This document shows, in pieces, positions 43,550 through 53,318 of a DNA stretch of 64,000 bases. The notes below the pieces were generated by a model, which did not search any database, was not told the origin of the DNA, and saw nothing but the letters and a program-made list of their open reading frames with translations. The stretch's first letter is position 1; the number at the start of each line of letters is the position of its first letter. A program made the position numbers and the translations under genes. The stretch is from an uncultured Saprospiraceae bacterium (GTDB lineage Bacteria > Bacteroidota > Bacteroidia > Chitinophagales > Saprospiraceae): assembly GCA_937959115.1 (NCBI GenBank), contig CALGAW010000043.1, forward strand, positions 1-64,000. The letters are read 5' to 3'.

Positions 43550-44680
43550 TTATTTAATGTTACTTTTTGTAATCGAGTAAAGCATTCTTGACTGAGACTT
43601 ATTATCAGAATAGTTCACTTTTTTAGTGTGCAAATCTAATTGGATTTTTTGCCAAGTATTTTTTGCAACATCCTTAGCATTTAGATAAACTGACCATTGA
43701 TCTCTGTGGGTTTCAATAAATACTTTTCCGTTATTATCCTTATTGTATTCTTTCCATTCTTGAATACCTGTTTGTTGGAAGATACCACCTTTGTATTCTA
43801 CTTTACTTACCTTTACCGAAGGAAGAATTTTATAAATCACTCTTGAATTCTTGTTTTTAAAATCAGAATACTTCACTTCTTTTGTATGAAGATCTAGTTG
43901 AATTCTAGCCCAACCATTGTTGCCCAAGTCATTTGCTTGCAGGTAAATGGACCATTCGTCTCTAGCCGTTTCCTTGTAAACACGACCATTGTTGTCCTTG
44001 TTGTACTCTCTCCATTCCTGTACACCTGTTCGGATAAATTTTCCACCACTGTATGCAACATAGTCAACCTCAATAGTCGGGGTTATTTTATAAAGTACGC
44101 TTGGTTTTGTAAGGTTATTATCTGAATATTTCACTTCTTTAGTGTGAAGGTCTAATTGAATCCTTTGCCAGCTTTTAGGCGTTGAGGTTGCTGTTTGCAA
44201 ATAGATAGACCATTCATCGCGGTGTGTCTCTTTAAATTTCTTGCCGTTGTTTTCTTTATTGTACTCTTTCCATTCTTCTACTCCAGTTCGGATAAATTTT
44301 CCACCCTTATAGGCTACGTAGTCTATGTCTATTGTAGAGGTGATTTTATACAGTACACTTGGTTTAATCAAGTTGTTATCTGTATACTTCACTTCTTTTG
44401 TAAAAAGATCTAGCTGTATTCTTTGCCAGCTATTTGAAGTTGATGTAGCTGTTTGCAAATAAACTGACCACTCGTCACGGTGTGTTTCTCTAAATTTTTT
44501 ACCGTTGTTTTCTCTGTTGTATTCTTTCCACTCATTTGCGCTTGTTTGGACAAATTTTCCACCGCGATAAGCGACATAATCTGTTTCAATTTCTTGTGCA
44601 CTTGCTAAATTTGTCTGTGTTCCTAAAGAAATGATAATTAAGAATAATAAGCTGATAAATTGGTTAATTGAATTTCTCAT
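43550..44680 (-). CDS. Secreted protein of four tandem 86-residue repeats
   Basis: 376 residues: signal peptide (to about residue 28, NLASAQ), then four copies of a module of about 86 residues (starting near 31, 117, 203 and 288). Each module shows the pattern DYVAY-GGKF--T---EW-EYN--NNGK-F-ETHRDEWS-YLQ ... W--IQLDL-TKEVKYSDN ... YKI. Repeats 1 and 2 are nearly identical and repeat 4 is the most diverged. The aromatic, Asp/Glu-rich pattern resembles carbohydrate-binding or structural surface repeats, but no family is claimed. No sorting domain is seen. Confidence 0.7.
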   Translation of the reverse strand: MRNSINQFISLLFLIIISLGTQTNLASAQEIETDYVAYRGGKFVQTSANEWKEYNRENNGKKFRETHRDEWSVYLQTATSTSNSWQRIQLDLFTKEVKYTDNNLIKPSVLYKITSTIDIDYVAYKGGKFIRTGVEEWKEYNKENNGKKFKETHRDEWSIYLQTATSTPKSWQRIQLDLHTKEVKYSDNNLTKPSVLYKITPTIEVDYVAYSGGKFIRTGVQEWREYNKDNNGRVYKETARDEWSIYLQANDLGNNGWARIQLDLHTKEVKYSDFKNKNSRVIYKILPSVKVSKVEYKGGIFQQTGIQEWKEYNKDNNGKVFIETHRDQWSVYLNAKDVAKNTWQKIQLDLHTKKVNYSDNKSQSRMLYSITKSNIK

Positions 44681-44910
44681 TGTTTTAATTTTTAGTTGTT
44701 TTTAAATAATTTGTTTCATTAATGTTATTAACTTCTGACAACACAAAAGTAAGTCAGGACGGAAGGTTGAGAAACCAAAAAAAAATAGAATAATATATTT
44801 AATTTAATATACATTTAGGAAATTTACACTAATAATTCATTGATTATTAGGTATATTTAAAATTTTCAAGTGGTTAATTTGGATATAAAGTATATAGTAC
44901 ATACCTTGCA

Positions 44911-46356
44911 ATGGTGAAAAAAAGTAAATTTATTAAATTATTGAAGTCATTATCTCTAGAAGAAGTAAAGAGATTTAATGATTTTCTATGTTCTCCTTAT
45001 CATAACAAAAACAAGAAAAGTGTTGCATTAATGGAGATTATCCTTCCATTTGCCCCAGAATTCACTGATCCCAAACTAGAGAACGTTGGACTTCTAGATT
45101 CAATCTATACCAATAAGAATTCGATTAAAACATTGCTCCAAACGATGATTAGACTCTTTGAGGAGTTTCTAATTGTAGAAGGATTACGAAGTCAGGAACT
45201 TTATAAAAAGTATATCCTAATGAAGGAATTGCGAAAACGGAAATCCTTTAATCAATTCAATTCCGTTTATAAGCAAATGAAAGACAACTTTGAGCGAAAG
45301 CCTCAAAAAGATTTACTTGATTTTAATCACAGATATTTGTTGGCTGCAGAATACTTTCAATATCTATTTTTAAATAAAGAACTAACTTCCGAAGATTATA
45401 ATCGATTATGGTATTTTATGGATCAATCATATGTCTTAAGTAGATTGAAGTATACTGGCAGCATGTTAAATAAGCAGCGAATAAAATCGGGATCTATGGA
45501 CGTTCCATCTGCTGACACTATGCTAAAGCTGGCTGATGAGAAACGACTCTCAGTTAATCCGCTGGTTAATATTTATAAAACAGCCTATCTGTTAATCCTA
45601 CATAATGAGGATTCTTATTTCCATAAGTTTCAGGAAACCATGCGTAAAAATCATAATTGTCTAACAAAAGAAGCTGCTACTGAACTTTATGCTGTTGCAA
45701 TTAACTTTTGTATTCGCAAACATGTGGAAGGAAAATCGGGATATTATAATCAGATTTTTCAAATTTATAAGTTCTGTCTTGAAGAACGAATTTTCTATGT
45801 GAATGGAATGATTTCACCGCAAAGGCTTCATAATTTGGTGGTAATTGGAAGCTATACAAACAATTTTGAATGGGTAGAAAATTTTTTAGAGCAGAACAAA
45901 TCTAGTATTGAAACGGAATTTCGGGAATTTGCATATCATTATTGTAAAGGTGTGTTAAACTATAACCAAGGCAAATTATCAGAGGCTAGTGATGCCCTAT
46001 TAGAGGCTAGTTTTGAAGGTACTCCAAAAAATATGGCAAAATATACTTTTATGAAACTGTATAATATTAGTATTCAAATTCTACTTCTAAAAATTTATTT
46101 TGAACAAGTTGAAGTTTTTGCTTTTGATAGTTTGATCAAATCATTTTCAGAACGAATTCGACTGTTAAAGGATATTAATCAGAAAGAAAAAAATGGGCAT
46201 CAGAATTTTATATCGATCATCAAACAACTATTCCGTTTTAAAACTGATCCAAATTATAAAAAATCATTAGAATCAATAGAAACAACGCTAAACGAATATT
46301 CAATTACAAGTAATAAAAAATGGCTCCTATCTAAAATTAAGGAATTAGGCAAGTAA
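44911..46356 (+). CDS. Helical cytosolic protein of a Saprospiria-type family, unknown function
   Basis: 481 residues, no signal peptide or membrane segment. It starts MVKKSKFIKLLKSLSLEEVKRFNDFLCSPYHNKNKKSV. I recognise this start, a short helix followed by F-dFL-SPYHN, as a paralogous family in Saprospiraceae genomes. The rest is all-helical and TPR-like (FAYHYCKGVLNYNQGKLSEASDALLEASF). It may be a protein-interaction scaffold. Family and function are uncharacterised as far as I know. Confidence 0.65.
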   Translation: MVKKSKFIKLLKSLSLEEVKRFNDFLCSPYHNKNKKSVALMEIILPFAPEFTDPKLENVGLLDSIYTNKNSIKTLLQTMIRLFEEFLIVEGLRSQELYKKYILMKELRKRKSFNQFNSVYKQMKDNFERKPQKDLLDFNHRYLLAAEYFQYLFLNKELTSEDYNRLWYFMDQSYVLSRLKYTGSMLNKQRIKSGSMDVPSADTMLKLADEKRLSVNPLVNIYKTAYLLILHNEDSYFHKFQETMRKNHNCLTKEAATELYAVAINFCIRKHVEGKSGYYNQIFQIYKFCLEERIFYVNGMISPQRLHNLVVIGSYTNNFEWVENFLEQNKSSIETEFREFAYHYCKGVLNYNQGKLSEASDALLEASFEGTPKNMAKYTFMKLYNISIQILLLKIYFEQVEVFAFDSLIKSFSERIRLLKDINQKEKNGHQNFISIIKQLFRFKTDPNYKKSLESIETTLNEYSITSNKKWLLSKIKELGK

Positions 46357-46385
46357 AATACAGTCAGATTTGAGTTTGAACCCTG

Positions 46386-46838
46386 TTAAACTTCCTGATC
46401 ATCGCGTTCAGCAAACGCCTTAAAATTATCTAGCCATTTCTGAACCTGCTTCTTGAACATCCCTGGAAAAAGCAACGCCAGCATCCTAGGCATCAGCCCC
46501 CTGAATTCCGTATACTCGATTTCTGTATAATATTCCGTTTGATTGTTCCCTAGATCTGAGAATGTTACGCGCATCGTATTGTCCATGTGCTTGTGGTAAT
46601 AACTCCCTAGAAACTCATCTGGCAAGTTATTGACCAAGACCGTTTCCTCTATTTCCATCTCCCGATTGCCCGTCTTGTAATACATCAGCGAAACCGCATC
46701 AACCATTCCTGCTGTACCGCTGACCAACTCTTTTTTGATGAAACCTTCCTGGTATTCACCCAAGTGGTCAGGGTTTTCAAACAAAGAGACAACTTCATTT
46801 ACAGAGCGATTGATAACAACAGAACAATTAAATTTCAT
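46386..46838 (-). CDS. SRPBCC (START-like) family protein
   Basis: 150 residues with a Bet v1/polyketide-cyclase-like fold: N-terminal MKFNCSVVINRSVNEVVSLFENPDHLGEYQEGF, central beta strands, and C-terminal helix LFPGMFKKQVQKWLDNFKAFAE. It binds hydrophobic ligands in a helix-grip cavity; the ligand is unknown. Its stop lies 29 bp from the convergent gene. Confidence 0.8.
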   Translation of the reverse strand: MKFNCSVVINRSVNEVVSLFENPDHLGEYQEGFIKKELVSGTAGMVDAVSLMYYKTGNREMEIEETVLVNNLPDEFLGSYYHKHMDNTMRVTFSDLGNNQTEYYTEIEYTEFRGLMPRMLALLFPGMFKKQVQKWLDNFKAFAERDDQEV

Positions 46839-47013
46839 GATATACGTATTTTGAGTTGAAGTAATTTACGGTATTTTTTACTAAAAGCAACGAAGATAAA
46901 GCAGTGCAAATCCTATCGTTAAATATAAATCTGTTTCTGTTTAATTTCAAAATCAGAACTTTTTATAGTATATTGGTTATGAACGAATTGAACTAAATAC
47001 ATCTGTCTTCCTT

Positions 47014-50000
47014 ATGAAAAAGCCATTCTTCTTTACCTTTTGGATAATACTAGGCGTTTTACCTATAGCCTTCACTCAGCCATATGTCAATCTTACGAAT
47101 ATGGGGCAGTTTCCAACAAATAACATCAATGAGTCATCAGGGTTAGCTTATTTTAGTGCTTCTGGCGTTTGGACTCATAACGACAGTGGAGTAGGGGATA
47201 ATACCGCTTACCGTTGCAATTCAGCAGGACAGCTTCAAAGCACCATCACCTTAACCAATGCCACAAACGTGGACTGGGAAGATATGACACAAGATGACGC
47301 AGGAAGAATTTACGTAGCAGACCTCGGATCTCAAGCTAGAAATGGCAATCGAGTGATCTACAGATATACTCCAACGAATAATACGACATCGGTAACTGCT
47401 GAAAAGATTCATATCCAGTTCAGTGATAATGAGATTTATGATTGTGAGGCCATGTTTTATTACAATAATGCCTTGTATTTCTTTTCAAAGTTCTACCTAT
47501 CAAGTGTCAATGACCCGAATTATGGATATGTTAGAATGTATAAGCTGACGAATCTATCTGCAAATACCGATCAAAACCGTCACACCGCTCAGTACATCGG
47601 CCGTCAGCTCATTGGTGCCTCTACAACTGACCTCAACGGAGTTGAACAGTCAAATGGTATAACAGGAGCGGCGATTTCCCCAGATGGCACTACAATGGCA
47701 CTCATTGGGGTTCAGTCAATGCAGCTTTTTTCTAATTATACTGGAGATGACTTCTTTGGAGGAACCTTAACGCCGATCGCCTTCAACTTAAGGTCTCAAA
47801 AAGAAGCCATTGTCTTTCAAACCAACGATTTAGTGTTGATTTCTGATGAAAACTGGAACAATAATACCACGACAGGCTGGTTGAGATCACTCAATATTTC
47901 CAATTACCTACCCCAAAATACGGTTTCGGTGACAAGGTCAACCTATCTGCAAGCTGCGACTCCAACGAGCATGGTGCTCAAGTGGAGAACCAATGCTCCA
48001 ACAAACAGTAAAGTGTGGTATGGAAACAGCCCCGCTAATCTAGACCAAACGGTTACGCTAATGCCTAATGTGGTTGATCATGAAGTAAAAATCAGCAACC
48101 TAGCAGCCAATACGACTTATTACTATGCAATTGGGAACAATACAGGTCAGCTGCAAGGTGGTACCGCTGATTACTATTTTAAGACGCATCCAACTGTTGG
48201 TACTCCACTCAATTCAAGGATCTGGGTGCTTGGAGATTCGGGCACTCAGCCACCTAAAAACAATGTTGAGTCTGTACGTGATGCCTTTCTTGCAAAGAAC
48301 AATAATCAGTCTCCTGATATGATTTTGATGCTAGGCGACAACGCTTATCAAAATGGCTTAGATGCTGAGTTTCAGACAGGCATGTTCGACAGATTTGATG
48401 ATCAATTCAGAAATACTGTAACATGGTCCTGTGTTGGAAATCATGATTATTCAAGTGGTTTACCAGTTAAACCTTACTTTGACATCTTCACGTTTCCAAC
48501 CAATGGTGAATCAGGTGGGGTGGCCTCTGGTACAGAAAAATACTTTTCATACGATTATGGAAATATTCATTTCATTTCACTAGATACTGACAATAATAAT
48601 ACAGGAATCACAACTGCAATGCTTAATTGGCTACAACAGGATTTACAGGCGACATCTCAAGACTGGATCATTGTCTTACTTCACCACACGCCCTACACTA
48701 GAGGATCCTACAATTCTGACAACAGAGTGCTAATGACCGCAACAAGACAACAGATTCTTCCAATACTAGAACAACATGAAGTGGACCTCGTTTTGGGTGG
48801 TCACAGCCATGTCTATGAACGTTCATTTTTGATTCATGGGCATCATGGAACTGCTGCAACGTTTAACAACGCAATGGTTATTGATGGTGGAAATGGCAGG
48901 TCAAACGGAGATGGTGTTTATCAAAAAAATAGCAACGAAGAAGGAACCGTTTATGTTACCTTGGGTTGCTCTTCCAATGCCTACGGGAATAATGGATTAA
49001 ATCATCCTGCAATGTTCACCAGCTTTGTTGATCATGGATCTGCCTATATGGATGTGAATGGTGATCAAATCGACTTTGTCTTTTTAGATCAAAACGGTAA
49101 TATAGACGATTCATTTACATTAAAACAAACCAATTCAACTCCTGGACAAACTACCACAATTCCCACTACAGTTAAGTCAGGAAGTGATGATGCTGAAGAA
49201 AATGAATTGACTGGAAATATCTACTTGAATAGTTCTGATCTTGAGTTGGTCAATGATGGACCAAGTATTGGAAATCAAACGGTTGGTATTCGTTTTAATA
49301 ATGTAAATATTCCGAATGGAGCCAATATTACAAATGCCTACATTCAATTTAATGCTAAAGAAAGTGATAGCGATGCCTCTGATTTAACCATTAAGGCGCA
49401 GCTTTCGCCCAATTCACCTCCTATCGGAACAACGCCGAATTCGTTAAGCGGATTAACAACAACAATTGCTGGTGTTTCTTGGCAGTCACCTGCTTGGGCA
49501 TTTGGCAATATTTATTCAACACCAAACATCAGCTCCGTTATTCAAGAATTGGTCAATTTAAACGGTTTTAGCGAATCCAGTAGCATTACGATCCTGATGA
49601 CTGGTATTGGATCACGAACCGCACATTCATATGATGGAGATCCAACAAAAGCGGCGACCTTAGTCATTGACTATCAAAATGTAAATCCGCCACCACCACC
49701 GCCTCCTGGGCCTACTGAGTGGAAACAACTACCCATTGGTGGAGGTGGTTACATCACAGGCATGGTGATTCATCCTCTAAATCCTGATATCAGATACTTG
49801 AAAACAGATATTGGTGGCGCCTACAGATTCAACACCCAGGAAAGTAATTATGAGCAGATACTAAACTTCCCATTTGATGAACATGAGCAAAGCAGTGGAA
49901 ACGATGTTGAGAACGATGGTACTTCTAACCTTTACGGAATAGACGGAATTGCCCTACATCCAACCAACACTAATATCGTCTACATGTCGGCTGATAAGAA

Positions 50001-53000
50001 GCTAAGAGATAGAGCCTCCGCTATTATCAAATCAACGGATCAAGGAGCTACTTGGCAAGTTATCAATGCGCCAGATGGCGTTGCCTTTGGAGCGAATCAA
50101 ATGGTAAGGCAAGGAAACAATCTAGCCATTAATCCCAATAATTCCAATGAACTCTGGATTGGAGTACGTGGAAAAGGCTTATGGAAGCTAAATGGTACCA
50201 CATACACCCAAGTTAGCGCCGCTCAAGTACCCAACTCAGCTACTGCTAATCATGGTATTCGTGCGATTTTGTTTGATCCTAATAATACCAATACAATCTA
50301 TCTAGGATATTATGGTCTAGGAGTTTATCGTAGTACAAATGGTGGTAATACATTTAGCTTGATTCCTAATTCTCCTACAAACATCAATGATCTAAGCCTA
50401 TCTTCCAATAGTAGCAAGCTGTATGTGGCCTGTCGTGAGCAAGGAGTCTATCGGCTCAACAGTCCTGCAACTTCAAGCACTTGGTCTCAGATAAAAACAG
50501 GAAGTACAGCTGCTCCATACTTCACCGTTACCGCTCATCCGACAAATGACAATACGGTGCTTACCTGCGTGAGCGCTTGGAATGCAATGAACAATACTAA
50601 GTTCCAAGTTTCTACAAATAGTGGTACAAACTGGACAGGGAAGAACCATAGCATCAATCAGTTTTATGACTGGCACCCAAGCCAATATCCAGGATCAGCG
50701 ATTTCACAGATTATCTTTGATCCCGTCAATACCAACACTGTTTATTTTGTAGATTGGTTCAGTATCTTTAAAACCACAAATTACAATGCGAATCCGATTG
50801 TTTGGGATAACTCCGAAAGCCAAGGACATGAAGAGGTGGTAACCCTTTCCATGGCCTGCCCGCCTACAAATTCCAACAATACGTTATTGTATTCTGCTGT
50901 AGCAGATGTCAGTGGTTTTGTACACAATAATTTGACGGATTATCCTGATGATAACATTAAACGACTTACACCAAATATGCCTGCTGGACTAACAGCCAAT
51001 GAAGGAACTGGTCTTGACTTCTGCGAAACGGATCCAGATTTTATGGCATTTGGCAATTGCAGCGTTTGGGAAGGAGATCGCGCTGGTATTTTTTATACTG
51101 AAAATGCAGGCGTATCATTTACACCAATGACTGGATTCACAAATACTTGGGGACGTGCAAAAGTAGCAGTAAGTGCTACCAACAAGCAAAACCTAGTGGC
51201 CTTGACCAATGGGGGACTTCGTCATACAACGAATAAAGGAAACAGCTTCGGACCGCCAACGCTTACCATACCATTTGGACGCGGTATTTGGGAAGGAAAC
51301 ATAGAACCATTAGCTGCTGACAGAGTAACAGGTGGTCAATTTTATGTTTATGATTATTCTAATGGAAAATTTTATCGCAGTAGTAACAATGGTGCAACTT
51401 GGACGAATGTAAGCACCTTGCCTGCGAGTTCTCAGTGGTCCGGAGGTGTTCAGGCAACGCCTGATAATGCAAATCATGTTTGGGCATATCTCAATAATCA
51501 AGGATTGCATCACAGCACTAACGGAGGGAATTCTTGGACAAAGATATCAGCAATCAGAACCGCAAGAACATTCACTGTAGGGAAAGCAGCGCCTGGTAGC
51601 AACTACCCAACAATCTATGTGTTCGGAAGACTAACAGGAAATGACAATTACTTTGTTTACCAATCTACTGATGCTGGAACCACTTGGGAACAATTCAACG
51701 ATGAAACGAACTATCTAGGAAACAATCCTGGTAAAATGGCTGCAGACCGAAACGTATTTGGAAGAGTTTTCATTTCACAAGGAGGAGGTGGTATATTATA
51801 TAGTTGCCCTACCCAAAACTGCCCAGCAGAAGGAACTCCTTGCGATGATAATGATCCAACAACTTACGATGATCGATATGATGACAACTGTCAATGCCTA
51901 GGGGAAACAGAGAATATCTATGATGCCTTTATTCGTTGCAATCCGCTCAATCCATCTATCAATGGCAATGTTGGAATCGTTTGGGATCAAGCAGTCAGTT
52001 ATCAAGTGGATGAATATATCGGTGGAGTAGTGCCTGCATCTGACTTGTCAGCTGAATTCGGTGCGATTTACAATGATGATTATCTGACGTTGTATGTTGA
52101 CGTAGTGGACGATGTCGCCCAACGAGATTCAGGCAGTAAACCATACGATGATGACGCAATTGAGATCTTCCTTGATCCAGATGATAGCAGAGGCACAACA
52201 TATGATGCAAACGACTTGCAGATTGTTATCGGTCGTGGAGATATAACATACTATGCGTATAGAGGCGGGTTTTCTGCTACAGTAACTGGTCTTGTGTTCG
52301 CACAACAGGAGAACATTGGTGGTTACTCACTAGAGCTTCGAATTCCTTGGAATTCCCTAGGTATTCAAAGCGCTACTGGCAATCAGAAAATCGGGATTGA
52401 AATTCAGGTAAACGATGACGATGATGGTGGTATTCGAGATCACAAAATTGCATGGAAGGATGCTACTGATAACGCTTGGAATAATCCATCACTATTTGGC
52501 ACAGGTAACTTTGCCCCTTGTCAATCTGTTAATCTGTGGATGGGAATACAAGGAGCGATGTATACAGGCACATCTTCCTATTCAGAGACGATGCGTTCTA
52601 GTCTCAATAAGCAATTCAAACTATTACCAGGTATGAGCAATAGTGTTTCCAACGGACAGCCTTACAATATAATGCCTTGGAATTACAATGGTACAGAAGG
52701 CAATGGCTTTTCAGATAATAAATATCTAGAACTTGAGAACCTAAATGGTAATCTCTCAATTGTAGACTGGGTACTTGTAGAATTTCGAACGGGAACAGCT
52801 GCAAATACGATGGTTGTCCAACAAGCAGGATTGCTCTTAAGTGATGGGTATATTGTGTTTGATGATCCTAGTGTTTTCAATAGTCTAAATGGCTCATATT
52901 ATATTAAAGTAGATCACCGAAATCATACGGGAGGCATGTCTCCAGTCGCCGTAACTGTTTCGAATGGGGTGGTTCGGTATGACCTACGTGCTCAAAACGG

Positions 53001-53253
53001 TTATGCCGCGGGTGGAGTAGGGATGTTGGAAGTTTTGCCAGACCGCTGGGTGCTACATGCTGCCAACGGAGATCAGGTTTCTGATGGTCAGTTTTATGAC
53101 ATCAACGCTGCTGACAAGCAGTTATGGTCAACTGAAAACGGTAATTTTAATGTGTATCGGACAGCTGATTTTAATTTGGATGGAGACATTAACGGATTAG
53201 ATCAAATCTTATTTAATTTGAATAACGGTTTGTTTAGTACGCTGGAGCGCTAA
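47014..53253 (+). CDS. Giant secreted protein: purple-acid-phosphatase domain, GH74-like propeller, CBM9-like and dockerin-like domains
   Basis: 2079 residues. Signal peptide (to about 22), propeller-like region (about 25-290), Fn3/PAP N-terminal domain (about 302-395) and a metallophosphatase domain (about 400-705) with all five PAP motifs: GDSG, GDNAY, GNHDY, LLHHTPY and GGHSHVYE. A beta-sandwich (about 713-890) and a poly-Pro linker follow. Then comes a GH74/sialidase-like propeller (about 903-1600) beginning YLKTDIGGAYRFN, with many Asp boxes (STDQGATW, STNGGNSW, SSNNGATW). A CBM9-like domain (about 1633-1830, DAIEIFLDPDDSRG) and a C-terminal surface domain ending DFNLDGDINGLDQ...NNGLFSTLER complete it. 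Extracellular organophosphate and glycan degradation is inferred. Confidence 0.85.
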   Translation: MKKPFFFTFWIILGVLPIAFTQPYVNLTNMGQFPTNNINESSGLAYFSASGVWTHNDSGVGDNTAYRCNSAGQLQSTITLTNATNVDWEDMTQDDAGRIYVADLGSQARNGNRVIYRYTPTNNTTSVTAEKIHIQFSDNEIYDCEAMFYYNNALYFFSKFYLSSVNDPNYGYVRMYKLTNLSANTDQNRHTAQYIGRQLIGASTTDLNGVEQSNGITGAAISPDGTTMALIGVQSMQLFSNYTGDDFFGGTLTPIAFNLRSQKEAIVFQTNDLVLISDENWNNNTTTGWLRSLNISNYLPQNTVSVTRSTYLQAATPTSMVLKWRTNAPTNSKVWYGNSPANLDQTVTLMPNVVDHEVKISNLAANTTYYYAIGNNTGQLQGGTADYYFKTHPTVGTPLNSRIWVLGDSGTQPPKNNVESVRDAFLAKNNNQSPDMILMLGDNAYQNGLDAEFQTGMFDRFDDQFRNTVTWSCVGNHDYSSGLPVKPYFDIFTFPTNGESGGVASGTEKYFSYDYGNIHFISLDTDNNNTGITTAMLNWLQQDLQATSQDWIIVLLHHTPYTRGSYNSDNRVLMTATRQQILPILEQHEVDLVLGGHSHVYERSFLIHGHHGTAATFNNAMVIDGGNGRSNGDGVYQKNSNEEGTVYVTLGCSSNAYGNNGLNHPAMFTSFVDHGSAYMDVNGDQIDFVFLDQNGNIDDSFTLKQTNSTPGQTTTIPTTVKSGSDDAEENELTGNIYLNSSDLELVNDGPSIGNQTVGIRFNNVNIPNGANITNAYIQFNAKESDSDASDLTIKAQLSPNSPPIGTTPNSLSGLTTTIAGVSWQSPAWAFGNIYSTPNISSVIQELVNLNGFSESSSITILMTGIGSRTAHSYDGDPTKAATLVIDYQNVNPPPPPPPGPTEWKQLPIGGGGYITGMVIHPLNPDIRYLKTDIGGAYRFNTQESNYEQILNFPFDEHEQSSGNDVENDGTSNLYGIDGIALHPTNTNIVYMSADKKLRDRASAIIKSTDQGATWQVINAPDGVAFGANQMVRQGNNLAINPNNSNELWIGVRGKGLWKLNGTTYTQVSAAQVPNSATANHGIRAILFDPNNTNTIYLGYYGLGVYRSTNGGNTFSLIPNSPTNINDLSLSSNSSKLYVACREQGVYRLNSPATSSTWSQIKTGSTAAPYFTVTAHPTNDNTVLTCVSAWNAMNNTKFQVSTNSGTNWTGKNHSINQFYDWHPSQYPGSAISQIIFDPVNTNTVYFVDWFSIFKTTNYNANPIVWDNSESQGHEEVVTLSMACPPTNSNNTLLYSAVADVSGFVHNNLTDYPDDNIKRLTPNMPAGLTANEGTGLDFCETDPDFMAFGNCSVWEGDRAGIFYTENAGVSFTPMTGFTNTWGRAKVAVSATNKQNLVALTNGGLRHTTNKGNSFGPPTLTIPFGRGIWEGNIEPLAADRVTGGQFYVYDYSNGKFYRSSNNGATWTNVSTLPASSQWSGGVQATPDNANHVWAYLNNQGLHHSTNGGNSWTKISAIRTARTFTVGKAAPGSNYPTIYVFGRLTGNDNYFVYQSTDAGTTWEQFNDETNYLGNNPGKMAADRNVFGRVFISQGGGGILYSCPTQNCPAEGTPCDDNDPTTYDDRYDDNCQCLGETENIYDAFIRCNPLNPSINGNVGIVWDQAVSYQVDEYIGGVVPASDLSAEFGAIYNDDYLTLYVDVVDDVAQRDSGSKPYDDDAIEIFLDPDDSRGTTYDANDLQIVIGRGDITYYAYRGGFSATVTGLVFAQQENIGGYSLELRIPWNSLGIQSATGNQKIGIEIQVNDDDDGGIRDHKIAWKDATDNAWNNPSLFGTGNFAPCQSVNLWMGIQGAMYTGTSSYSETMRSSLNKQFKLLPGMSNSVSNGQPYNIMPWNYNGTEGNGFSDNKYLELENLNGNLSIVDWVLVEFRTGTAANTMVVQQAGLLLSDGYIVFDDPSVFNSLNGSYYIKVDHRNHTGGMSPVAVTVSNGVVRYDLRAQNGYAAGGVGMLEVLPDRWVLHAANGDQVSDGQFYDINAADKQLWSTENGNFNVYRTADFNLDGDINGLDQILFNLNNGLFSTLER

Positions 53254-53318
53254 GCTGAGCAAGTAATATAAAAGAAGTTTTGTGTTGTCTAAGAAGGCGA
53301 ATTTATAAATCAATAGGC

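Noticed and set aside
43550-44680. CRISPR-like or non-coding tandem repeat array
   Set aside because: The repeats are about 258 bp long, stay in one open frame and differ mainly at third positions, so they are protein-domain repeats.
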